A stretch of DNA of 17,191 nt, taken from assembly GCA_910584605.1 (NCBI GenBank), contig CAJUAW010000053.1:1-17191 (forward strand), read 5' to 3'. The position numbers were made by a program, and so were the translations under genes. The stretch is from an uncultured Oscillospiraceae bacterium. GTDB taxonomy: Bacteria > Bacillota_A > Clostridia > Oscillospirales > Oscillospiraceae. Shown here one piece after another: positions 11,448 to 17,191 of this stretch. Position 1 is the first letter of the stretch. Each line of letters starts with the position of its first letter. The notes under the pieces are model-generated. The model did not search any database and had not been told where the DNA came from. It was given only the letters and a program-made list of their open reading frames with translations.

Positions 11448-12632
11448 TTACAGTCCCAAAGTGAGGCCCTGCTGGTCGGACAGGCCGTCCTTGGCCAGCA
11501 TCCGCTCCAGCACCTCCACGTCGGTGGTGATGTCCATGGCGTCCCCCTGGAAGAGGAGGTCCAGCTGTTTTTCAAAGCCCTCCACCACCTTGTCCATCAT
11601 CCCCTCGATGCGGGACATGGCGGCGGTGATGTTCTGGCCGGAGATCTCCTGGTCCTCCAGCTGGCCGTAGGCCCGGAGGATCTTCAGGGTGGTGGGCAGG
11701 TAGTAGCTGAGGAAGCTGTGGAGCTGGGCGGCCTTGTCCGGGTGGCTCTTCTGGTAGTCCAGAATCTTTGCGGTGATCACCCCGATCCGGTCGATCTGGG
11801 CGGACATCTTTTCGTTGTCGATGGCGTCGTTGACGGCCCGGATCTCCGCAAGGATGGCGTTTTCATCCTCCTTCGCGGGCGGAGGGGGCGCTGGCTGTGC
11901 CTTGGGGGGCTCCGGGACGCCGTCGCCGGTGAGAACCAGCCGGTCCCCGCCGTAGTCCAGAAAGCCCTGGGGGAAGATGCCGTCATCCAGCATGTCGGCC
12001 AGGTCGTCCCGCACCTTGGCGGGGGACCGCCCGGTGGTCGAAGCCAGTGCGGAGATGGACACGGAGGTCTGCCGGCCGATCATGGCCAAGTAATTCCGGT
12101 AGCGCCGGGCCTGCTTCTGCTTGCGCAGTCCGGCCACCAGAGCGCCCAGCCCGCCGGCGACGCAGCAGAGCAGGACCATCGGCCCTGTGAGCTCCTCCAT
12201 GAAAAAGGCGAAGTCTCCCCGGAACAGCCAGTACAGACAATCCCCCAGACTGCCGACCAGGCCGATAAAACAGCCTGCCGCTGTGGCGCCCCCGGCGATG
12301 GCCCATTCTTTGCCCCTCCGGTCCAGCTTGGCCACCGGGTCCTTGACGGGCCGTTTCTTAGGCGCTTTGGCGGCCGGCTTCCGGACGGGCGGCGGCTCCT
12401 GGGCGGGCGTTTCCCAGACTGGGGGCGCCGAGGTGGTCCGGGCTCCGGCACGGGTCTGGCTGTACTGTTGGGTGTTGTAGGGATGCTGGCCCCGTTTCTT
12501 TCCTCCGCTCAGCATCTTCAGCACGATCATCAGCACGCCGATGGGAGCGGCGAAGCCGGAGAGGATCAGGCCCAGGGCGATGAGCCAGTAGAAGCCGTCG
12601 CCGCCGCTTTTTTTGCCCTGATAGTCAGACAT
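11448..12632 (-). CDS. XpaC-like membrane protein (5-bromo-4-chloroindolyl phosphate hydrolysis family)
   Basis: 394 aa. Hydrophobic segments lie at about 14-40, 110-136 and 148-169; the first two are separated by a Pro/Lys/Arg-rich linker. RKQKQARRYRNYLAMIGRQ leads into a small winged-helix-like domain (about 185-235, SISALASTTGRSPAKVRDDL). After a Pro/Ala linker, a helical C-terminus (about 255-394) with FLSYYLPTTLKILRAYGQL and a final VEVLERMLAKDGL matches the XpaC/PF10112 family. The biochemical role is not known; the name comes from an old colony phenotype. The frequent TelA partner is absent here. ATG 12632 is chosen because AAGGGGGG lies seven bases upstream; an upstream ATG at 12671 lies within the -10. 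Confidence 0.85.
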   Translation of the reverse strand: MSDYQGKKSGGDGFYWLIALGLILSGFAAPIGVLMIVLKMLSGGKKRGQHPYNTQQYSQTRAGARTTSAPPVWETPAQEPPPVRKPAAKAPKKRPVKDPVAKLDRRGKEWAIAGGATAAGCFIGLVGSLGDCLYWLFRGDFAFFMEELTGPMVLLCCVAGGLGALVAGLRKQKQARRYRNYLAMIGRQTSVSISALASTTGRSPAKVRDDLADMLDDGIFPQGFLDYGGDRLVLTGDGVPEPPKAQPAPPPPAKEDENAILAEIRAVNDAIDNEKMSAQIDRIGVITAKILDYQKSHPDKAAQLHSFLSYYLPTTLKILRAYGQLEDQEISGQNITAAMSRIEGMMDKVVEGFEKQLDLLFQGDAMDITTDVEVLERMLAKDGLSDQQGLTLGL

Positions 12633-12666
12633 GTGGTAGCCCCCCTTATAAATCCTAACGACCCTT

Positions 12667-12696
12667 ATCATAGCAGATAATTCCCAAAATGGAATT
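12667..12696 (-). promoter_or_regulatory. Candidate promoter with small dyad for the XpaC-like gene
   Basis: Minus strand -10 TATGAT (12667-12672), 17-bp spacer and weak -35 ATTCCA (12690-12695). A perfect 6-bp inverted repeat AATTCC / GGAATT (12679-12684, 12691-12696) overlaps the -35 and spacer and could bind a regulator. Confidence 0.45.
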
Positions 12697-12725
12697 GATT
12701 TTTTCTTAAAATTCCGTGAAGATAT

Positions 12726-12810
12726 GGCGGCAGAACACCGCCGCCCCTATCATAACGCAGCGGAGCCGAAAAGTAAATGGTCTGGCGGCTTTTTTCTGGA
12801 AAAGAGCCGC
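12726..12810. other. Two hairpin-forming repeats in the XpaC-vanW intergenic region
   Basis: The 350-bp gap 12633-12982 holds both divergent promoters. In its middle, GGCGG/CCGCC (12726-12730, 12738-12742) and GCGGCT/AGCCGC (12785-12790, 12805-12810, extended by T/A pairs) form hairpins. I see no gene here; their role is unclear. Confidence 0.4.
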
Positions 12811-12837
12811 TGGATTGGCGGAATCTTTCAGGGGACT

Positions 12838-12881
12838 TGTAACTATTCTGTAATTCTTTTGAAAGTTCCCCGTGCTATAAT
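12838..12881 (+). promoter_or_regulatory. WalR box and extended -10 promoter of the vanW-type gene
   Basis: TGTAAC (12838-12843), five bases, TGTAAT (12849-12854) is an exact match to the WalR/YycF consensus TGTWAH-N5-TGTWAH; a partial third copy, TGAAAG (12860-12865), keeps the 11-bp period. An extended -10, TGC-TATAAT (12873-12881), follows with a poor -35 (TTCTTT, 12854-12859, 16-bp spacer). This layout suits activation by an OmpR-family regulator bound just upstream of RNA polymerase. Confidence 0.7.
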
Positions 12882-12917
12882 ATAACATTGGTTCACAATG
12901 CGGAGCCGGAGTCATAC

Positions 12918-13001
12918 ATGAACATCGCGGGGCAAGCCCGCGTGCAGCCGGCCCGGACCGGGCCGGACAGGAGGGATCAGCAATGGAAGGACAGCGCGTA
13001 G
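12918..13001 (+). CDS. Possible 27-aa leader peptide overlapping the vanW start
   Basis: ATG 12918 has GGAG (12908-12911) six bases upstream and opens 27 codons to TAG 12999-13001, overlapping the first 19 bases of the downstream gene in another frame. It runs through both leader hairpins, so its translation would open them. The peptide resembles no family I know and may be fortuitous. Confidence 0.25.
   Translation: MNIAGQARVQPARTGPDRRDQQWKDSA
12926..12966 (+). promoter_or_regulatory. Tandem GC hairpins in the vanW 5' leader
   Basis: CGCGGG (12926-12931) pairs with CCCGCG (12937-12942); CCGGCCC (12948-12954) pairs with GGGCCGG (12960-12966). The second stem ends two bases before the Shine-Dalgarno AGGAGGG (12969-12975). 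Neither is followed by a T run, so control of translation or RNA stability is more likely than termination. Confidence 0.55.
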
Positions 13002-14803
13002 CAAAAAGCAAGGGCGGCGGCAAGCTGCCGGTCATCGCCGCCGGCGCGGCGGCGGGAGTGCTGGCGGCGGCCTATCTGGGCATCTGCGCCTGGGCGGCCG
13101 GGCAGGACGTTATCCTGCCCAACGTGTCGGTGGCCGGGATCGACGTATCCAGCATGACGGTGGAGCAGGCCCGGGATACCGTCAGGACTGCGGCGGATCA
13201 GGCGGGCCAGGACGTTACCCTCACCCTGGCCTATGAGGACCTGGAAAAACGGCTGAACTGCGCCGGTTTGGCGCTGGATGTGGAGCAGGGGGTGGAAGCG
13301 GCCCAGCAGGTCGGCCATAGGAACTTTTTCACCGGCGGCCCCCAGCTGGTGGGGCATATGCTGGGCATGTCCAGTCAGGTGCCGCTCCCCCTGGCGGAGG
13401 AGAATTTCGCTCTGGATGACTTTGTTTCAGACATGGAGCAGGCCGTGAAGGACGCCACAGTGGACCACGGCTATCAGATAGAGGGGGACCAGCTGGTGAT
13501 GACCAAGGGAGCCCCGGTCACCACCATCAACTGGGATCAGACGCTGGGCAGCGTCCGGGAGAGCGCCCAGGAGGCCGTGGAGGAACGGCTGAGCAGCGGG
13601 GAGGGTCTTGTGGAAAAGACCATCACCCTGTCCGCCTCCCAGAGCCAGCAGCAGGACCCGGATTTTGAGGCCATCCACCAGGAGGTCTATACCGAGGCGG
13701 TGGACGCCTCCCTGGACCTGGAGTCTATGGAGATTACCGACCACGTGGTGGGCGTCGATTTCGACGTGAAGGAGTTGAAACGGGCTTATCAGGCCGCCCG
13801 AAGCGGCGAGACCTTCTCCATCCCGCTGACCATCACTCAGCCCAAGGTGACCAAGGAGGACCTGGGGGGCCAGCTGTTCAAGGACCTGCTGGGGGAGGGC
13901 ACCACCGCGGTGTCCGGCTCGGCCAACCGGAAGCACAACGTGAAGCTGTCCGCCGAGGCGTGCAACAACATCATCCTCCTCCCCGGCGAGGAGTTCTCCT
14001 ACAACAACACCACCGGCAGCCGCACCGCTGCCAAGGGGTATAAGAACGCTCCCACCTACGTGGCCGGCCAGTCGGTGGACGACATCGGCGGCGGCATCTG
14101 CCAGACCTCCTCCACCATCTATTACGCCGTCCTTCACACCGCGCTGGAGGTAGTGGAGCGCCACGACCACCAGTTCAACACCGGCTACGTGTCCCTGGGC
14201 ATGGACGCCACCGTCTATTACGGCAGCCTGGATTTCCGCTTCCGGAACAATACCGACTACCCCATCAAGATCGTCACCAACAGCTACGACTCCAACGGCA
14301 AGCGGTACCTGAACGTGCAGATCTATGGCACCAACCCGGATGGCATCTACGCCGTGCCCAAGAGCACCACCTATGACAAGGTGGCTCCCACCACCGTCTA
14401 TGTCCCGGACGAGAGCGTCCCCCGGGGTACCTTGGTGCTGGACCGGGAGCAGTATGCCTATACCGGCTGGAGCGCCCATACCTACCGCTATATCTACGAC
14501 AAGGACGGCAACGAGATCGAGAAGCAGGACATGGGCACCAGCAAGTACAACATGCGGCCCAACAGTTACCACTACAATCCCGCCGACGGCGACCCCTCCA
14601 CCTGGGTGAACGGCCAGCCTCCCGCCGCCGGTTCCAGCACAACGGAGGTTCCGGAGGACCCCGGTACCACCGATCCCGGGACTACCGATCCTGGTACAGC
14701 CGCGCCGGAGACCCCCGGCGAGCAGTCCCCCAGCGTGCCGGAGGTTCCCCAGCCCTCCGACTCCGGTATTGCTCCCATCGACCCTGGTCAGGCAGCGGGC
14801 TGA
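12983..14803 (+). CDS. VanW family protein with peptidoglycan-binding domain
   Basis: 606 aa. An N-terminal signal anchor (about 14-40: LPVIAAGAAAGVLAAAYLGI) places it outside the membrane. Residues about 45-290 contain two repeats of the PG_binding_4 type (NVSVAGIDVSSMTVEQA at 47-63). The VanW domain spans about 310-450 with LLPGEEFSYNNTTGSRTAAK and the hallmark GGGICQTSSTIYYAVL (369-384). A G5-like segment (about 455-525) follows, then a Pro/Thr-rich tail with DPGTT repeats (about 545-606). VanW proteins accompany vancomycin clusters but are common in spore formers without resistance; no other van gene is here. ATG 12983 has AGGAGGG seven bases upstream. A WalR box upstream fits a cell-wall role. 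Confidence 0.93.
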   Translation: MEGQRVAKSKGGGKLPVIAAGAAAGVLAAAYLGICAWAAGQDVILPNVSVAGIDVSSMTVEQARDTVRTAADQAGQDVTLTLAYEDLEKRLNCAGLALDVEQGVEAAQQVGHRNFFTGGPQLVGHMLGMSSQVPLPLAEENFALDDFVSDMEQAVKDATVDHGYQIEGDQLVMTKGAPVTTINWDQTLGSVRESAQEAVEERLSSGEGLVEKTITLSASQSQQQDPDFEAIHQEVYTEAVDASLDLESMEITDHVVGVDFDVKELKRAYQAARSGETFSIPLTITQPKVTKEDLGGQLFKDLLGEGTTAVSGSANRKHNVKLSAEACNNIILLPGEEFSYNNTTGSRTAAKGYKNAPTYVAGQSVDDIGGGICQTSSTIYYAVLHTALEVVERHDHQFNTGYVSLGMDATVYYGSLDFRFRNNTDYPIKIVTNSYDSNGKRYLNVQIYGTNPDGIYAVPKSTTYDKVAPTTVYVPDESVPRGTLVLDREQYAYTGWSAHTYRYIYDKDGNEIEKQDMGTSKYNMRPNSYHYNPADGDPSTWVNGQPPAAGSSTTEVPEDPGTTDPGTTDPGTAAPETPGEQSPSVPEVPQPSDSGIAPIDPGQAAG

Positions 14804-14820
14804 GGCCCGGACCGTTCGCT

Positions 14821-14847
14821 TCCCGCCCCGAAAGGGGCGGGAGCTTT
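14821..14847 (+). terminator. Hairpin terminator after the vanW-type gene
   Basis: TCCCGCCCC (14821-14829), loop GAAA, GGGGCGGGA (14834-14842), followed by GCTTTC. The stem is very stable but the U tract is short, so readthrough into the DUF2461 gene is possible. Confidence 0.7.
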
Positions 14848-14876
14848 CATCAAAAGACAGATAAAGAGGAATGACC

Positions 14877-15554
14877 ATGTTTCAAGGCTATACACAGGGG
14901 ACCATTGACTTTTTATGGGGCCTGACATTGAACAACGAGCGTCCCTGGTTCCAGGCACATAAGGAGGAATTCCTGTCCCTGGTGGACCGTCCCACCCGTG
15001 AGCTGTGCGCCCAGCTCACCGAGGAGATGACTGCCGCGTACCCCGAGCTGGGCCTGGAACCCAAGGTGAGCCGGATCTACCGGGACGCCCGGCGGCTCTT
15101 TGGACGGGGGCCCTATAAGGATCACCTGTGGTTCTCTCTGCGCAAGCCGGGGGAGCGCGACGGCTGCATTCCCTGCTTCTGGTTCGAGGTAGCCGCCAGC
15201 CGCTACGGCTATGGCATGGGCTGCTGGATGGTTCCGCCGGCGACTATGGCCAAGCTCCGCGCCCGGATCGACCGGGACCCGAAGCCGGTGGAGAAGCTGG
15301 CCAGGGCGGTGGAGAAGCGGGGGGAGTTTGTCCTGGACAACGACCTGTATAAGCGGCCCAAGGGCGATCCCGGACCCCTGCTCTACCCCTGGTATAACGG
15401 ACGGCGGATCAGCTTTTCCAGGGAGTGCAACTGCGAGGGCGTGTTCTTCACCCCGGAGCTGGCCGCGCAGGTGCTGGAGGGGTGGAAGTCACTGGTGTTC
15501 CAGTACCGCTTCCTCTGCTCCCTGCCCGGTGATCCGGAACCGGAAGGAATGTGA
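14877..15554 (+). CDS. DUF2461 family protein
   Basis: 225 aa. The start FQGYTQGTIDFLWGLTLNNE followed by RPWFQAHKEEF is the conserved N-terminus of DUF2461. RIYRDARRLFGRGPYKDHLWF and a C-terminal YPWYNGRR region also fit. The biochemical function of the family is unknown; proteins are cytosolic with no membrane segment. ATG 14877 is preferred over 14871 because AAAGAGGA (14863-14870) is then six bases away. The gene stands alone between two terminators. Confidence 0.88.
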   Translation: MFQGYTQGTIDFLWGLTLNNERPWFQAHKEEFLSLVDRPTRELCAQLTEEMTAAYPELGLEPKVSRIYRDARRLFGRGPYKDHLWFSLRKPGERDGCIPCFWFEVAASRYGYGMGCWMVPPATMAKLRARIDRDPKPVEKLARAVEKRGEFVLDNDLYKRPKGDPGPLLYPWYNGRRISFSRECNCEGVFFTPELAAQVLEGWKSLVFQYRFLCSLPGDPEPEGM

Positions 15555-15557
15555 CCG

Positions 15558-15592
15558 GCGGCCCCGAAGCAGCTTGTTCGGGGCCGCTTTTT
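15558..15592 (+). terminator. Intrinsic terminator of the DUF2461 gene
   Basis: GCGGCCCCGAA (15558-15568) pairs perfectly with TTCGGGGCCGC (15577-15587), an 8-nt loop between them, followed by TTTTT. Confidence 0.93.
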
Positions 15593-15668
15593 GCAGGAAT
15601 TTCCGGAGAATTATGCAAAACGTAAAAAACAGGGGGCGAGATTTGTTGAATAAAACGAACAAAAAAGA

Positions 15669-15697
15669 TTGACAAAACTACATTAGTGTGGTAAATT
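15669..15697 (+). promoter_or_regulatory. Strong promoter with imperfect operator dyad
   Basis: Consensus -35 TTGACA (15669-15674), 17-bp spacer, extended -10 TGG-TAAATT (15689-15697). Inside the spacer ACTACA-TTAG-TGTGGT (15677-15692) is a 6-bp dyad with one mismatch. TACA/TGTA-like half sites recall operators of the BlaI/MecI/CopY family, but the 4-bp gap differs from the usual 2 bp, so the regulator is uncertain. Confidence 0.65.
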
Positions 15698-16093
15698 ATA
15701 GACAGATCAAGGAAGGGTGAGTCCAATGTACAGGTAAACGCCCCAGCAGCTGAAACCGGATGCGTGGTCAAATTATTCTGTATTAAAAATTCGCATCGGC
15801 CATGAGAGGGAGCCAAGGAGAGACAAGCAAGCTTCAGGATTCTGAGAAGGAAACATGCGTCTCCAGATGACCAGAACGCACGGGATTCAGCCAGCGCAAA
15901 GCCCAGCCCGAACAGCAAGCAGGAAAGCGATCCGGCCAAGGGCCTCACATATGAGGAGTTCAGCCGTAAGAACGGCAGCAAGAAGGATGGCCGTGGAAGA
16001 ACTGGAGGATTGCTGGAGGGGACGCGGCGGAGCGTATCCAATAGAAACGGAGGTAGCCATATGATGTTAGATAATAAGACAGAACAGAAATGA
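15698..16093 (+). other. Transcribed region without an intact gene: decayed coding sequence or RNA of unknown class
   Basis: Between a strong promoter and a strong terminator there is no normal gene. Frame C (codons aligned with TCT 15860) is open from 15695 to a TGA at 15803, then again to TGA 16091-16093. Its second part reads like protein (SPDDQNARDSASAKPSPNSK, then DPAKGLTYEEFSRKNG) but has no ATG, GTG or TTG start before about residue 68. A second frame from ATG 15802 (MRGSQGETSKLQDSEKET) runs into a stop at 15868-15870 and would join the first by a single frame change near 15855. This suggests a frameshifted hydrophilic protein gene; a regulatory RNA is the alternative. Confidence 0.45.
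16061..16093 (+). CDS. Possible 10-aa peptide directly before a terminator
   Basis: ATGATG at 16061 has a perfect GGAGGT (16049-16054) six bases upstream and encodes MMLDNKTEQK before TGA, which lies in the terminator stem. It may be a real short peptide, the 5' stub of a deleted gene, or the end of the longer frame described for 15698-16093. Confidence 0.3.
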   Translation: MMLDNKTEQK

Positions 16094-16145
16094 CCCTTGA
16101 CTGCAGCGGATTACAAAACGGGCAGTCAAGGGTCATTTCTTTTTT
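16086..16145 (+). terminator. Terminator with 19-bp perfect stem
   Basis: AGAAATGACCCTTGACTGC (16086-16104) is perfectly complementary to GCAGTCAAGGGTCATTTCT (16122-16140), with a 17-nt loop and T's to 16145. It may also serve the response regulator operon on the minus strand, where the trailing sequence is only weakly T-rich. Confidence 0.88.
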
Positions 16146-16210
16146 GTCTGCGGGCGGCCGGGGGCCGTCTTTTTCTTTGCCCGGACGGGGCGTTGGACCG
16201 CAGGGGAGGG

Positions 16211-16918
16211 TCAATCGTCCAGCATGCGGTAGCCAATGCCCAGTTCGGTGTGGATGTACTTGGGGTCGGAGGGGTTTTCCTTCAGCTTGCGGCGGATGTT
16301 GGCCATGTTGACCCGCAGAATCTGGTTGCTGCCGCTGCCGCTGTAGGGACCCCAGATGTGTTCCAGGATGAAGTCGTAGGTGAGCACCTTTCCGGCGTGG
16401 ATGGCCAGCAGCTCCAGGATCTTGAACTCGTTTTGGGTGAAGTGGATCTCCTCCCCGCTCAAAGTCACCTGGTGCCTGGCCAGGTCGATGGTCAGGTCCT
16501 TGATCTGGTAAACGCTGCGCTGGATGCCCTGGCTCAGCTTGAGCCGGTCGGCCCGGCGCAGGGCGGACCGGATGCGGGCCAGCAGCTCGGACACGCCGAA
16601 GGGCTTTACCACGTAATCGTCCGCCCCCATGTCCAAGGCCCTCACCTTCTCCGATTCCCGGTCCCGGGCGGAGATGATGATGACAGGCGCCTCCCGGGGC
16701 AGGCCCCGGAGCTGGGCCAGGATATCCAGGCCGTCCATGTCGGGCAGTCCCAGGTCCAGCAGCACCAGGTCGGGGCCATGGGAGAAAAACAGGGACAGGC
16801 CCTCCTTGCCGGTGTAGGCGGGGATGGTGCGGTAGTCGTTGGCGGACAGAGCCCGGCTGATGAAGTTGCTGATGGCCCGCTCGTCCTCGATGATCAGGAT
16901 GCTCTGTTTTTCGGTCAT
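16211..16918 (-). CDS. OmpR/PhoB-family response regulator, KdpE-like
   Basis: 235 aa. Receiver domain: acidic pair Glu11-Asp12, phosphoacceptor Asp55 (LVLLDLGLPD), Ser83, and Lys105 (VVKPFG). The C-terminal winged helix (about 140-233) includes LTIDLARHQVTLSGEEIHFT, the recognition region RVNMANIRRKL and ends HTELGIGYRM, closest by eye to KdpE. KdpE controls the high-affinity potassium uptake operon kdpFABC with KdpD; those genes are not in the window, so the role here is inferred. ATG 16918 overlaps the upstream kinase stop by four bases and has GGAGAGG in front of it. After its stop, 16146-16210 holds no gene. Confidence 0.9.
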   Translation of the reverse strand: MTEKQSILIIEDERAISNFISRALSANDYRTIPAYTGKEGLSLFFSHGPDLVLLDLGLPDMDGLDILAQLRGLPREAPVIIISARDRESEKVRALDMGADDYVVKPFGVSELLARIRSALRRADRLKLSQGIQRSVYQIKDLTIDLARHQVTLSGEEIHFTQNEFKILELLAIHAGKVLTYDFILEHIWGPYSGSGSNQILRVNMANIRRKLKENPSDPKYIHTELGIGYRMLDD

Positions 16919-17169
16919 GGTCCCTCTCCTTCTGTGGGCAGGCCGAAGCGGAACACCGCCCCGCCCTGCGGGTGGTTTTCGGCGGTGAGAAAGCCGCCGT
17001 GGGCCTTGATGATGCTCTGGCAGACGGACAGGCCGATGCCCATCCCCCGGGTGGCGTCCCCAGACAGGGGCATGGGCTGGCCGGCCCGGATGGCCTGGAG
17101 CACCTCCGGCGACAGCCCCCGGCCCTGGTCCCGAACCTCCGCCACCGCCCAGTACGACCGGGCGGACAC
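16915..17169 (-). CDS. C-terminal fragment of a KdpD-like sensor histidine kinase, reading frame interrupted upstream
   Basis: 84 aa from GTG 17169. Only the end of the HATPase_c domain is present: VRDQGRGLS (G1 box) and GMGIGLSVCQSIIKAHGG (G2 box). The N box, H box and sensor part would lie upstream. However, an in-frame TAG lies at 17176-17178, three codons before the GTG. Removing one A from the A5 run (minus strand, 17171-17175) would join this frame to one open to the window edge (RRVAIEK). A frameshift mutation or homopolymer sequencing error is therefore likely, because an 84-aa half domain would not work as a kinase. It overlaps the response regulator by ATGA, as in a two-component operon. 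Confidence 0.8.
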   Translation of the reverse strand: MSARSYWAVAEVRDQGRGLSPEVLQAIRAGQPMPLSGDATRGMGIGLSVCQSIIKAHGGFLTAENHPQGGAVFRFGLPTEGEGP

Positions 17170-17191
17170 CTTTTTCTATTGCGACCCGCCG

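Noticed and set aside
12706..13035. 109-codon minus-strand frame in the XpaC-vanW gap
   Set aside because: It overlaps the vanW promoter, leader and start, has no RBS and no protein family resemblance.
12983..14803. VanW as evidence of a vancomycin resistance cluster
   Set aside because: No vanA/B-type ligase, vanH, vanX or vanRS neighbours; VanW proteins are common in spore formers.
11718..14878. Antisense frames opposite the XpaC-like (11718-12680) and VanW (13427-14878) genes
   Set aside because: Same reasoning: shadow frames in GC-rich DNA with no recognisable domain and no RBS.
15855..16064. 69-codon plus-strand frame starting MRLQMTRTH
   Set aside because: Its composition is Arg/Ala/Ser-rich and not protein-like; the neighbouring frame reads better, so a frame change is more likely than this product.
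1..17191. tRNA or rRNA genes, CRISPR arrays, insertion sequences
   Set aside because: No cloverleaf or T-arm motif with matching stems, no regularly spaced repeats and no transposase motifs were found on either strand.

Overview
The window is GC-rich (by eye about 60-65%) with dense, short-gapped genes, Shine-Dalgarno sites of the AGGAGG type and many strong intrinsic terminators. An alpha/beta-type small acid-soluble spore protein and SpoIIID show a spore former. DegV, DUF1836, VanW, XpaC-like and CmpB-like proteins point to a clostridial Firmicute. A high-GC gut member of the Oscillospiraceae (Flavonifractor/Lawsonibacter-like) is my inference; no rRNA or other marker gene here proves it.

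Layout, left to right. (1) 2-124: 3' end of a SASP gene, then a folded terminator region. (2) 344-3813, minus strand: an operon DUF1836 regulator > DegV fatty-acid-binding protein > possible 34-aa peptide > PrmA > D-2-hydroxyacid dehydrogenase. One consensus-like promoter drives it, and a perfect 8-bp dyad covers the -10. (3) 3890-7554: a divergent pair, a CmpB-like membrane protein with a coiled-coil tail (minus) and an 874-aa fusion (plus) of a Tet(M)/EF-G-like ribosomal GTPase to a YacP/Rae1-type NYN endonuclease. The fusion is the most interesting gene of the window. (4) 7587-8483: an AT-rich patch with a small XRE regulator and a membrane-anchored Cys/His protein. (5) 8505-9927: a DUF2974 alpha/beta-hydrolase divergent from spoIIID, which has a good sigma-E promoter match. 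(6) 9927-11415: a 102-bp nested inverted repeat, then thyA-folA. (7) 11448-14803: an XpaC-like membrane protein divergent from a VanW/peptidoglycan-binding protein; the vanW-type promoter carries a perfect WalR box and a structured leader. (8) 14877-15554: DUF2461 protein. (9) 15593-16210: no intact gene, but a strong promoter, broken open frames and a 19-bp perfect terminator stem, so a complete transcription unit of unknown content. (10) 16211-17191, minus: a KdpE-like response regulator and the end of its histidine kinase, whose frame is interrupted near the window edge.

Functional themes are sporulation (SASP, spoIIID), one-carbon and nucleotide metabolism (thyA, folA), translation (prmA, the GTPase-nuclease fusion) and the cell envelope (CmpB-like, XpaC-like, VanW, WalR box). 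No insertion sequence, CRISPR array, tRNA or rRNA was recognised.
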